Source of the DNA: Carboxylicivirga caseinilyticus
Lineage (GTDB): Bacteria; Bacteroidota; Bacteroidia; Bacteroidales; Marinilabiliaceae
DNA: 57,252 nt
Assembly (NCBI GenBank): GCA_025499705.1
Contig: JAFMVE010000039.1
Location: forward strand, 1 to 57,252
Direction of reading: 5' to 3'
Shown here: piece by piece, positions 17,528 through 26,582 of the stretch
How the letters are laid out: each line of letters starts with the position of its first letter
How positions within the stretch are numbered: the first letter of the stretch is position 1
Position numbers and translations under genes: made by a program
Notes under the pieces: model-generated
Database searches by the model: none
The model's input: only the letters and a program-made list of their open reading frames with translations
What the model was told of the DNA's origin: nothing

Positions 17528-18991
17528 TTATTCTTCATTTCGCCTTGCCATCAAATCTTTTTCGAGCTGCACTTCCAATTTTTTATTAATTGCATAGAAA
17601 AAAAGCAAACCAGTGGCCACTAAGAAAGGAATAGATGGAAAAACACTAACCAGCATCTTTGCTCCAACACTAACCGATTCAGGCTGTATAATTTCCTGTC
17701 CTGCATCCAACAATTCTTTATGCACATATCCATACAAACCAAGAATCCAGGCAACCAATGCACCACCAATTGCCAGTCCGGCTTTTAAACCAACCATCAT
17801 GGCAGAAAATATAATAGCTGTAGCACGGCGGTTATTTCTCCATTCGGAATAATCAGCTACATCGGCAATCATTGCCCAAAGAATTGGAATGGTAATACCG
17901 TAAAAGAAACCGTGAAAAATCTGAGATGTAAACATTAGTACCACACTTTGTGCGGGGAAAACATAGAAAGCAAGGATAAACAAGGTTGAAACTAACAGTC
18001 CACTCATATACACATCCCTTTTACCATATTTGTCAGCCAGTTTTTTCGAAAAAGATATACCAACAATCATAAAGATAATACCACCCGCATTAAATAGACC
18101 GAAACCCGCAGAAGTTGGATCAGAGCCAAAGAAGTTGAGTCCGATAGCAGATAAAGCCTTCAGGATGGGCTGAATGAATTTTTCTAACGCAATGGCATCA
18201 ACGTAGTTGTTAAAATAATAAACATACGCTCCTCCCTTCATTGCCAGGGTGATAAAAATAAGAATGGTCACCGTGAGCATAATGATCCAAGGTCTGTTTT
18301 TTATAAGATCTGAGATATCTTCTTTTAGAGTTGATTTTTGTTCAGCTTTGGGAACAATGCGTTCCTTGGTTGTTAAAAAAGTAATAATCAACATAATGGT
18401 TCCGGTAATAGCCAACCAGGTCATTACTACCTCCATTCCTGCTGCTTTATCGCCACCACCTGCATATTCGATAATTGGCAACATAAAAACCTGCACGAAA
18501 AACTGAGCAAACATCACCGCCACAAAACGAGAGGAAGAGATACTGTTACGCTCACCCATATCACCTGTAATTACACCACTCAAAGCTGAATAGGGTAAAT
18601 TGCTCCCCGCATACAACAACAATAATAAAGTATAGGTTGCTGCAGCATAAATCAGTTTACCCTGGTATGAGAAGTCGGGCGTTGTAAAGGCTAATAATGC
18701 CACTACTCCCATTGGAACCGATGTATATAAAATCCATGGTCGAAACTTTCCCCATCTAGAATTTGTTCGGTCAGCTAATGCACCAATGATCGGGTTAAAC
18801 ATAAAGGCTGCAACCAAACCAACAACAAGCATTATTACTGAGGCATCGTTGTTTTCAAGACCGTAAATATCGGTATAGAAATAAGCTAAATAGGTAATCA
18901 AGGTTTGAAAAACCAGATTGGCTGCCAGATCACCGAGACTATACCCGATTTTTTCGACAACAGAGAGCTTATGAGAACTTGTATTCATCAT
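17528..18991 (-). CDS. GPH-family sugar:cation symporter (MFS)
   Basis: This 487-residue inner-membrane protein has about 12 hydrophobic helices and the glycoside-pentoside-hexuronide:cation symporter start EKIGYSLGDLAANLVFQTL (14-32). The conserved loop GALADRTNSRWGKFRPWIL and the central ITGDMGERNSISSSRF are further hallmarks of the XynB/MelB-like group. It probably brings xylose-containing oligosaccharides or xylosides from periplasm to cytoplasm with H+ or Na+. It lies 8 bases from the esterase gene and 40 bases before GH10. It provides the inner-membrane step that the SusC proteins lack. Confidence 0.93.
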   Translation of the reverse strand: MMNTSSHKLSVVEKIGYSLGDLAANLVFQTLITYLAYFYTDIYGLENNDASVIMLVVGLVAAFMFNPIIGALADRTNSRWGKFRPWILYTSVPMGVVALLAFTTPDFSYQGKLIYAAATYTLLLLLYAGSNLPYSALSGVITGDMGERNSISSSRFVAVMFAQFFVQVFMLPIIEYAGGGDKAAGMEVVMTWLAITGTIMLIITFLTTKERIVPKAEQKSTLKEDISDLIKNRPWIIMLTVTILIFITLAMKGGAYVYYFNNYVDAIALEKFIQPILKALSAIGLNFFGSDPTSAGFGLFNAGGIIFMIVGISFSKKLADKYGKRDVYMSGLLVSTLFILAFYVFPAQSVVLMFTSQIFHGFFYGITIPILWAMIADVADYSEWRNNRRATAIIFSAMMVGLKAGLAIGGALVAWILGLYGYVHKELLDAGQEIIQPESVSVGAKMLVSVFPSIPFLVATGLLFFYAINKKLEVQLEKDLMARRNEE

Positions 18992-18999
18992 TTAATTGA

Positions 19000-20931
19000 T
19001 TAATTGTTTTTAATTTCAGTTGAAAAAGGTGAAGCCGGGAGCTCTTCCTTATTTTTAAGGTTTGCACCTGCAGGATTATCCTCCCAGGCATATCGTACTA
19101 TTTTTGGATCAGAAATTTTTGGACTCCATACCTTTACAGTATTTCGGTTCATCACCACTGCATTAGCCCATACGAAGCGACCATCTTCTCCGGCAATCTG
19201 AAATCCTTCTAAGAGGTTATTGGCATATAGGCCCTGCCCGACTGATTTGAATGTAAGAATGATGCTTCCGTCTTCGGTTTTCATTGATTCATACAAAGGC
19301 CCGGAACTAATAATCGAACTATTGTTATAAGCAACACGCTGAGCCTCGAGAAACAAACGTAGTGCTACTTCTTTTTTGTTTAATGGATGAATGTCGTTCC
19401 ACTCTCCAATATCGAAAGTAACAGCCATACCGGTATTTGACAGTTCTAATGTGCGACGCTGTGCATCACGAACTTCAGCCCAACCACTATTAACTGTTTG
19501 TTTTTGAGGAACACCCAGATTGGCCAACTGAGCATACAAGAATGGTAGTTCAGGATGATCGAATTGTGACCGCCAATCCTGAATCATACTTTTAAACAAT
19601 TGTTCGTATTCATTTCCACGTCCGGTGTTCGATTCTCCCTGAAACCATATCACTCCTTTGATTTTGTAATTATGTGCAGGACTGATTAAACTATTGAATA
19701 AACCACCAGGCATGAAGGATAGTCCCGGAGGACCAAACGGGGGATTTAGTTTTGCACCAATATGATATTTCCAGTCACCTGTAAGGTCAATAACCTGCGA
19801 GCCAACTCGAACTTCGTAAGGTTTCTCTTCTACAAAACCGCCACGTCCACCTTGACAAAATACGCGTACCATCAACTTGTTTCTTCCAGGTTTAAGCACA
19901 CCTTTGGGCAAGTTGTAAATACGCGGTGGATAACGGTATGTTATGTTTCCAACAAAAATGCCGTTTACAAATGTAGAGTCGCTGTCGATAATGCATCCCA
20001 AACGCAAAATAGCTTCTTTTACAGCCAAGGAATCTGCCACATTGAATTCCTTGCAGAACCAAATAGATCCGTTTCTCAATTCAACTCCTTTGTCTGTCCA
20101 GAATCCGGGCAAGGAAATTTGGTTCCAATCCGTAACATCAACATCATCCTTTGACCATCTACCGGTACCGGGATCATTTTTATTCACTTCGACACTCCAG
20201 TTATAAGCCAGTTTTTCAGGCTCTTCTTCCTTCATCTTTGCCCGAACAGAATCGCTGTGCGCTTTCTTTTCAGTCCAGTCATTAAGGTACTTCTCAACTT
20301 TATTTTTACTTAACCACGATTCGGCTGGTGAACCACCGATTGCGGTACTAATAATACCGATTGGAACCTGGTATTTTTGATGCAGGTTATTGGCATAAAA
20401 CCAAGAAACAGCAGAGAAGTCACCAATATTTTTTGGTGTTGCAGGCAACCATGATCCATCCGGATAGTCAGTTTGTGCCGTTATTTCATCTTTTCGGGTT
20501 GAAGACCGAAACAATCGGATATTGGTATTATTTACCTTATTGATTTCTTGGGCATACAAATCCATTACCCTTCGAACAGGCAATTCCATATTTGATTGTC
20601 CTGATGATAACCACACATCACCAACCAAAATATCGCTTAATTCGATTTCGTTTATTTCCATTGTATACGGTCCACCTGCTAAAGCCGGAGCCAACTCCAA
20701 TTGCCAATTGCCGGCTTTATCAGCTTTAGTTTTATAAATTTTATCCAAAAACTTAACGGTAACTTTCTCCGAGGGATCGGCCCATCCCCATATTTTTAAA
20801 GGTTCATCCCGCTGGAGAATCATGCCATTACTCACGAGGCGCGGTAATTTTACTGCCGCCAGCGAAGGAAGTGAAACTAACGCAAGCAAAAGCATATATA
20901 CTAATCGTAACCCCATTTTATATCGATTCAT
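19000..20931 (-). CDS. Sialate O-acetylesterase-type acetylxylan esterase with jelly-roll insert
   Basis: This is a secreted SGNH-fold esterase. The block with S113 in SSGQSNMELPV is the nucleophile motif; QGES (431-434) and H515 in WNDIHPL complete the active site. A roughly 150-residue beta jelly-roll, similar to GH2 sugar-binding domains, is inserted at about 250-395 and splits the catalytic domain. This architecture matches sialate O-acetylesterase homologues, some of which are acetylxylan esterases (CE20). The indicated start overlaps the GH115 stop by 14 bases. An internal Met at residue 6 (position 20916) gives no overlap and a cleaner signal peptide (MGLRLVYMLLLALVSLPSLAA), and may be the true start. 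Deacetylation of xylan fits the neighbours; sialic acid does not. Confidence 0.9.
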   Translation of the reverse strand: MNRYKMGLRLVYMLLLALVSLPSLAAVKLPRLVSNGMILQRDEPLKIWGWADPSEKVTVKFLDKIYKTKADKAGNWQLELAPALAGGPYTMEINEIELSDILVGDVWLSSGQSNMELPVRRVMDLYAQEINKVNNTNIRLFRSSTRKDEITAQTDYPDGSWLPATPKNIGDFSAVSWFYANNLHQKYQVPIGIISTAIGGSPAESWLSKNKVEKYLNDWTEKKAHSDSVRAKMKEEEPEKLAYNWSVEVNKNDPGTGRWSKDDVDVTDWNQISLPGFWTDKGVELRNGSIWFCKEFNVADSLAVKEAILRLGCIIDSDSTFVNGIFVGNITYRYPPRIYNLPKGVLKPGRNKLMVRVFCQGGRGGFVEEKPYEVRVGSQVIDLTGDWKYHIGAKLNPPFGPPGLSFMPGGLFNSLISPAHNYKIKGVIWFQGESNTGRGNEYEQLFKSMIQDWRSQFDHPELPFLYAQLANLGVPQKQTVNSGWAEVRDAQRRTLELSNTGMAVTFDIGEWNDIHPLNKKEVALRLFLEAQRVAYNNSSIISSGPLYESMKTEDGSIILTFKSVGQGLYANNLLEGFQIAGEDGRFVWANAVVMNRNTVKVWSPKISDPKIVRYAWEDNPAGANLKNKEELPASPFSTEIKNN

Positions 20932-23473
20932 TTTTTATTTTTTTTTGTTTGCTCTGAGGTGCACCCAAATAAGCAGGCTTTAAACCTCCGGTATCAATCA
21001 TTATTTTCTGGAATACAATACCTGGTTCCAGAACCCGTATGCGAAGCAGATGCACACCGGCATCGCTTATTGACTGTTGTACGGTCGATTTAATCATCCT
21101 CTCTGCCTGCCATTTTCCAAGTTCACCCCGATATGCACCATTAAAATTGACCACTTTCTCTTTACCGCCATCAACCGAAACTGCATAACGCAATCCTTTA
21201 TTTGCATTGAAATTCAATGTTGGTGAAACCCAAATATGTATATCAAATGTTCCGGTCGATTTAAAATCAATGGCATATTCCAGGTAAACCGAATCTCCTT
21301 TGGATGGATAAAAATTCTGCGGGAACGTTGTAATGCCTGAATCAGTTTTGCCCAATTCGGGAATAACCTTCCATCGAATTTTATTGGTTCCATTTGCATG
21401 TTGATAATTAGCTGCTTCAATTGAAACATATCCATCAGCTTCAACAAAAACGAGTTCTGAGTTAGATTTCAAAGGCACTTCAATCCGAACAACTTCCGGC
21501 ATTGTACTTTGGCGGGGCTCTGCCCATGTTTTATAACCAATACGTATCTGATCCATTTGATGAATCCATTTGCCATTGGCTATTTGCTTGTTGTAATGTA
21601 CAGTAAACAGCGAATCGCGCTCAAAACACTCTTCTACAACATCAGCCCAATCATTGGCAGACGGATCATTTTCGGCAGCCAGATTATGGTTCATTGCCAC
21701 AGCAAAGTACATTTCGTAAAGGTTGCAACTGGCATTGGTTGGAAAAAGAACCAACTGATCAAAAGCATCCTTGTACTCGTTAGGTAAAAAATTATAAATG
21801 CGCAATGCATCCAGTGTTAAATCACGATAATCATTACGTACCCGTTCGAACTCATTGTAGTTTTTGAGACTAAATGTTTTATGATCGAGCAATTCGGGCG
21901 TAACCCGATGGTTATATTTGGTATACAAATTAAGAATACGTGCTGCGTCTTCAGCATATTTATCACCGAACTGCTCCGTACACCAATTAACAGTATAACG
22001 GTATAGGTTATCAGCATTAAAGACAGTTGGATCCCATGCCATATCAAGGAAAAAACTTATCGGAAACTCCATTGGTTTTAAATCGCCAACATTTAACACC
22101 CAAATACGATCCACGCCATGACTATAGGTCAGGCTCATTTGCTCCCAAATCCGATGAATCTGGCTCACATTAATCCATCTGTAACTTCTCGGCCCTCCAA
22201 CATAATCTACATGATAGTACATTCCATAGCCGCCTTTACGAACCGGAGCATTCACATCGGGTAATTTTCTAACATTTCCCCAATTATCGTCGCAAAGTAG
22301 CAGAGTAATATCATCAGGAACACGCATGCCTTTATCGTAGTAATCCTGCACCTCCTTATACAAAGCCCATACCTGAGGTGTTTCTTCCGCTTTTTTACCG
22401 GTCACTTTGCTGATGGTTTTGCGCTGATCTTTCACAATTTTTTCTAACAACGAAATGTTAGTACCCTCTTCCATGGCCTCATCACCATCGCCACGCATAC
22501 CAACTGTTACAATGGTTTCCCAGTTCTTATTGCGTTCCATTCCTTTTTTCCAGAAATCAGAAAGAACTTCTTTATTTTTATTGTAATCCCATGAACCGGA
22601 ACCATAACGATGCCACTCCTCCTGTGCACGCCCCATTGGTTCGTGATGCGAGGTGCTCATTACAATTCCAAGCTTATCGGCCAGAACACCATTTTCCGGA
22701 TCATCATCAAAAAATGCTTTTCCCCACATAGCGGGCCACAGGAAGTTACCACGCAAACGCAAGGTTAATTCAAAAACATGACTGTAAAACTGTGCATTAA
22801 ATCCACCAAAGGTTGCACGTACCCAACCACCCAAAGCCGGTTCTTCATCATTCAGAAAAATTCCGCGATATTTCACTTTCGGACTTTCAGTAACATAACG
22901 GCCTGCCTTTACATAAACCGCTTCGTGTTTATCAACCGGCACATCAGCCCACCAGTACCATGGTGAAACTCCCATTGCCCGTGACAAGTTAAGCATAGCG
23001 TAAATTGTTCCGCGTTTGTCGCTTCCTGCCAGGATCAATGCCTGTTCTATGCCCGGAAACGGATTTTCAACAACCTGGGTAAGACTTCGCTCCCACTGGC
23101 CTTTTATTTCCGAAACATCAATTTTACCTTCTTTTATTAATTGATCAATCCACTGGTTTTTACCAATGGTTCCGACTAAAACCATTTGTTTAGACTGAGG
23201 TAATTCCGATTGATGAATTTCTGCCACCTGTCCTGAGACCATTTTCAGGTCATTCGCAAACCAACCGACAACAGTAGTTATTCCCGGATAATCGGTTTCA
23301 TCGACTACTATTGAGGTTTGCTGTTTATCGGCAGCAAGCGTAAAGCTACCTGTCTGTTTTGTAAATCCGACATAAGCCTCCGGACTCCCGGCCCAAACAG
23401 GTTGCGAAAGCTGTAATAGCAACAGCAAAGTGCAACACCAAATTAGTTTTGTATTGTTCGATTCTAGTCTCAT
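20918..23473 (-). CDS. GH115 xylan alpha-1,2-(4-O-methyl)glucuronidase
   Basis: This 851-residue secreted enzyme (signal peptide about 1-28, ending VWAG) removes glucuronic acid or its 4-O-methyl ether from xylan, including internal positions. Family blocks are clear: FLNDEEPALGGW (206-217), LRGNFLWPAMWGKAFFDDDPEN (about 240-261), GMRGDGDEAM (325-334), LLLCDDNWGN (391-400) and YYHVDYVGGPRSYRW (419-433). A C-terminal beta-domain (about 690-840) completes the family's usual length. It follows GH2 by 33 bases and overlaps the esterase gene. It stands in for the GH67 glucuronidase of some other xylan loci. The sequence contains the acidic and aromatic residues expected for activity. Confidence 0.95.
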   Translation of the reverse strand: MRLESNNTKLIWCCTLLLLLQLSQPVWAGSPEAYVGFTKQTGSFTLAADKQQTSIVVDETDYPGITTVVGWFANDLKMVSGQVAEIHQSELPQSKQMVLVGTIGKNQWIDQLIKEGKIDVSEIKGQWERSLTQVVENPFPGIEQALILAGSDKRGTIYAMLNLSRAMGVSPWYWWADVPVDKHEAVYVKAGRYVTESPKVKYRGIFLNDEEPALGGWVRATFGGFNAQFYSHVFELTLRLRGNFLWPAMWGKAFFDDDPENGVLADKLGIVMSTSHHEPMGRAQEEWHRYGSGSWDYNKNKEVLSDFWKKGMERNKNWETIVTVGMRGDGDEAMEEGTNISLLEKIVKDQRKTISKVTGKKAEETPQVWALYKEVQDYYDKGMRVPDDITLLLCDDNWGNVRKLPDVNAPVRKGGYGMYYHVDYVGGPRSYRWINVSQIHRIWEQMSLTYSHGVDRIWVLNVGDLKPMEFPISFFLDMAWDPTVFNADNLYRYTVNWCTEQFGDKYAEDAARILNLYTKYNHRVTPELLDHKTFSLKNYNEFERVRNDYRDLTLDALRIYNFLPNEYKDAFDQLVLFPTNASCNLYEMYFAVAMNHNLAAENDPSANDWADVVEECFERDSLFTVHYNKQIANGKWIHQMDQIRIGYKTWAEPRQSTMPEVVRIEVPLKSNSELVFVEADGYVSIEAANYQHANGTNKIRWKVIPELGKTDSGITTFPQNFYPSKGDSVYLEYAIDFKSTGTFDIHIWVSPTLNFNANKGLRYAVSVDGGKEKVVNFNGAYRGELGKWQAERMIKSTVQQSISDAGVHLLRIRVLEPGIVFQKIMIDTGGLKPAYLGAPQSKQKKIKNESI

Positions 23474-23506
23474 TGTTCAGTTCTCTTTCTATTGTATATT
23501 ATGTAT

Positions 23507-26275
23507 TCATGGTTTCGACTGTATTGCTATACTTGCAGACTGAATGTTATCGGACTCTGCTTTTAGTACTATTGTTCCAGACTTACCTTCAACTCCCTTT
23601 ACAATCACCAGACACAAGCCGCTAAAAGCATTTCGTTCTGTTGAAGGGAAAGCAACCATATTGGTTGGGTCACCGTTGTCGGTTGCAACAATTTCGCCAG
23701 GACCTTCAATGCTAAAACGAATTAAATTCGAAGCATCCGGTACAGTCAATCCGTCTTTATCAGCAACTTTCACCGTGATAAACGAAAGATCGGTACCATC
23801 AGCTTTTATTTCGTTGCGATCGGCTTCGGCCTTTAATTGAGCTATTTCCCCAGTTGTTTGAACCAGTTCTTCAGCCCACTTTTGTCCGTTTTTATACGCG
23901 ACAGCTTTTAGTTCGCCCGGTTTGTAAAGTACATCATCCCAACGCAGGCGATATTCGAATTCGCCCTTTTGTTTTTTACCCAATGATTTTCCATTCAGGA
24001 ACAATTCCACTTCATCGCCCGAAGTAAATACATGTACCGGGGTAACTTCTCCAACACGATCAGGCCAGTTCCAGTGCGGTAGAATATGCACCATCGGGTA
24101 ATCGGGACACCAACGTGACTGATAAAGGTAAAAACGGTCCTTTTTGAAGCCGGCCAAATCGATAATACCGGTATACGAACTTCGAGCCTGGTAATACGGG
24201 GTTGGCTCTCCCAGGTAATCCCAGCCGGTCCACACAAATTCGCCGGCAACAAACGGATGGGCATCCTGAGCAGCAAAAACTTTGTCGGCGCTTGATCCAA
24301 AATCAACTGCATAGAGCTCGTACGAACTCACTTGTCCAGCTTTAGAATCGCCGCCCATACCATCGCGAACCGGAGAACTAACAGCATTAGAGACAGGGAA
24401 ATAATAGACACCACGACTACTAAAAGCTGATGCTGTTTCGGTACTGATGATAACTTTCTGCGGAAATTTTTCGTGAAATGCATCGTATTGCGGTGCTGTA
24501 CGAATACGGTCGGTTCCTTCGAATATTGCTTCCTGACGGATTCCTTCGCCCTGATAGTTTAAACCAATAATATCGGGAACTTTAGGAAGTTCCATGAATG
24601 GTTTGGCAAAATTCATAGCTGTAATGGTAGGCCGGGTCGGATCTTCTTCCTTCACGAAATTAGATAATCGTTGTCCAACTGCGGCACCTTCTACACCGGT
24701 ATATTGTTCTCCTACTTCGTTACCAAAACTCCATGCAATGACCGATGGATGGTTACGATCGCGACGGATAAAAGCCCGAGTATCGGCTTCTGACCAATCC
24801 GGAAAAATAAGATGAAAATCGTAAGGTGTTTTTTTCTGTTCCCACGAATCAAAAATTTCGTCCATTACCAAGAAGCCCATTTTATCGGTGAGTTCAAGTA
24901 ATTCGGGGGCAGGAAGATTATGAGCCATACGAATGGCATTACAGCCCATATCGCGTAACATTTCCAACTGGCGTTCGGCTGCACGGGTATTAAATGCAGC
25001 ACCCAAAGCGCCCAAATCATGATGTTGGTTGACTCCCTGAAGTCTGATTTTTTCGCCATTAACGATAATTCCCTCATTCGGGTCGAATTTCACATCGCGA
25101 ACACCAAATCGTGTTTCGTATTGATCGATTAATTTTTCATTTTCGTAAAGTTCAGTGACGGCAACATATCTGTTCGGTTGTTGTGTTGGAAGAGGTCCCC
25201 AAAGTTTTGGATTTTTCAGCACTGTGCCCGTTTCAACTTTAACTTGACTTCCTGCAGCCACACTCAATTCCTGAGTGGCGAATTTTCCAACAACAGCTTC
25301 TTTTCGATATCCGTTTTCGTCCAGTTCAAAAATCTTCGTAATCAGTTTCACTTCAATGTATTTTTCGGAACTGTTTTCAATTTTCACTTCCAAATCAAGT
25401 CGGGCAGATTCGGTGCTAACAGCGCTGGTTTTTACAAATGTGCCCCAATGAGCCACATGAACCGGATTTGTTTTAACAAGCCACACATTACGGTAAATTC
25501 CACCTCCGGGATACCATCGGGCCGAATAGTTTGGATTATCCAAACGAATAGCCAATTGGTTCGCACTGCCGGGAACCAGGTAAGGAGTTAAATCGAGTCG
25601 GAACGATGCATAACCGTATGGCCATCCTCCAACCAACTGTCCGTTGCACCAAACCATGGCATACGACATGGCTCCGTCTATATCAAGAAAAATTGACTTT
25701 CCGGCATCAGAAGCCGGTATGTCCAGTTTTTTGCGGTACCAGGCCACACCATTGCTGGGCAGGCGTCCCATTCCTCCGCCAACTTCCGAATCCCAGCCTT
25801 CCTGAAAAGGGCCTTTTATTGCCCAGTCGTGCGGCAAATTAATGCATTCCCAGTCAGCATCGTTAAATTCAGCCTGAACAAAGGGAAAATCTCCTCCAGG
25901 ATTACCTTCCGGACAGCTATGTCTTTGAGTTGAATCGCTGATAAAAGGATTAGCTGTTGGTAAAATCCACGCTTTTAAAACGTTTTCTACCGATTTTATA
26001 TCAACGGCTTGGGTTGGTTTCGAATCGGCATCTTTCACCACATTGCCTTCTTCTGTCTGGGGACGAATATCGTAAATCAACCTATCTGCAATAGAGTCCA
26101 ATTCGTATTTAAAGAAATGCCAATCTTGATTAATGGATATTCGTTGGCGTACATCTTGTTGTTGGGTAGATTCGTTACTACAGGAATAAATACCAAGAAT
26201 AAATATTACAGTAAAAATACTCATACAATTCACTGAAAATAAAAATCTGTGATTTGGTGTTGTTTGATTTTTCAT
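23507..26275 (-). CDS. GH2 beta-galactosidase-like lipoprotein
   Basis: This retaining GH2 enzyme has a lipobox at C32 (LGIYSCSNES). After a sugar-binding jelly roll (about 45-270, with VAWYRKKLDIP and RWYPGGGIYRNVW) and an immunoglobulin-like domain (about 275-395), the barrel (about 400-690) has acid/base E520 (VIAWSFGNEVGE) and nucleophile E613 (IISTETASAF). Two C-terminal domains follow: a DUF4982-like one with VFTSGDEVELFLNGKSLG and an Ig-like one. At 922 aa it fits Bacteroidota GH2 beta-galactosidases. It is the first gene after the terminator at 26527-26559 and starts the operon that includes GH115. Beta-galactose ends on xylan side chains are a reasonable target; other beta-glycosides are possible. 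Confidence 0.9.
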   Translation of the reverse strand: MKNQTTPNHRFLFSVNCMSIFTVIFILGIYSCSNESTQQQDVRQRISINQDWHFFKYELDSIADRLIYDIRPQTEEGNVVKDADSKPTQAVDIKSVENVLKAWILPTANPFISDSTQRHSCPEGNPGGDFPFVQAEFNDADWECINLPHDWAIKGPFQEGWDSEVGGGMGRLPSNGVAWYRKKLDIPASDAGKSIFLDIDGAMSYAMVWCNGQLVGGWPYGYASFRLDLTPYLVPGSANQLAIRLDNPNYSARWYPGGGIYRNVWLVKTNPVHVAHWGTFVKTSAVSTESARLDLEVKIENSSEKYIEVKLITKIFELDENGYRKEAVVGKFATQELSVAAGSQVKVETGTVLKNPKLWGPLPTQQPNRYVAVTELYENEKLIDQYETRFGVRDVKFDPNEGIIVNGEKIRLQGVNQHHDLGALGAAFNTRAAERQLEMLRDMGCNAIRMAHNLPAPELLELTDKMGFLVMDEIFDSWEQKKTPYDFHLIFPDWSEADTRAFIRRDRNHPSVIAWSFGNEVGEQYTGVEGAAVGQRLSNFVKEEDPTRPTITAMNFAKPFMELPKVPDIIGLNYQGEGIRQEAIFEGTDRIRTAPQYDAFHEKFPQKVIISTETASAFSSRGVYYFPVSNAVSSPVRDGMGGDSKAGQVSSYELYAVDFGSSADKVFAAQDAHPFVAGEFVWTGWDYLGEPTPYYQARSSYTGIIDLAGFKKDRFYLYQSRWCPDYPMVHILPHWNWPDRVGEVTPVHVFTSGDEVELFLNGKSLGKKQKGEFEYRLRWDDVLYKPGELKAVAYKNGQKWAEELVQTTGEIAQLKAEADRNEIKADGTDLSFITVKVADKDGLTVPDASNLIRFSIEGPGEIVATDNGDPTNMVAFPSTERNAFSGLCLVIVKGVEGKSGTIVLKAESDNIQSASIAIQSKP

Positions 26276-26526
26276 TGGCTTTAGTTTTCAAATTTGTGCC
26301 TAGAATCAATTCATATTAGATTACGGCACTAATAATTACTCAAAAATAAATACGAGACTTCAATTCAACCTTTAATTATGAATATATGATTTATAATATC
26401 GCACATTCCATCCCCTCAACTCCACACACAAACAACCTCACTTACAGTTCTATAATAAGCTTATGGTTTTATACTCTAATTTATAACCAGCAATTCTATT
26501 CCAATGCAACACAAACTCATTAAAAA
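26276..26526. other. Intergenic region upstream of the GH2 operon
   Basis: This AT-rich spacer has no gene. It holds the -7-like box at 26341-26348 and otherwise no strong structure up to the terminator at 26527. Confidence 0.5.
26341..26368 (-). promoter_or_regulatory. Candidate promoter of the GH2 operon
   Basis: On the minus strand 26348-26341 reads TATTTTTG, an exact match to the Bacteroidota -7 consensus TAnnTTTG, and 26368-26366 reads TTG about 17 bases upstream as a weak -33 element. The -7 box is about 66 bases before the GH2 start. Such matches are common in AT-rich DNA. Confidence 0.4.
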
Positions 26527-26559
26527 ATGAGGGGATGTCTGGTTAAGACACCCCCTCAT
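26527..26559 (-). terminator. Strong terminator after the xus core
   Basis: A 14-base stem (ATGAGGGGGTGTCT / AGACATCCCCTCAT on the minus strand, one G-T wobble) with a 5-base loop is followed by a T-run. It starts 24 bases past the stop of the GH10 gene. The GC-rich stem stands out in an AT-rich setting and closes the xus-GH10 operon. Confidence 0.9.
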
Positions 26560-26582
26560 CTAATTCTATGAAAAAAACTATT

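Noticed and set aside
19762-20154. A 130-codon plus-strand frame
   Set aside because: It is antisense to the jelly-roll insert of the esterase and has shadow-type composition.
20918-20931. GH115/esterase overlap as a programmed frameshift or fusion
   Set aside because: Each protein has its own full domain set and signal peptide, and a downstream Met removes the overlap.
25178-25591. A 137-codon plus-strand frame
   Set aside because: It is antisense to the GH2 Ig-like domain, with no recognisable family and no promoter.
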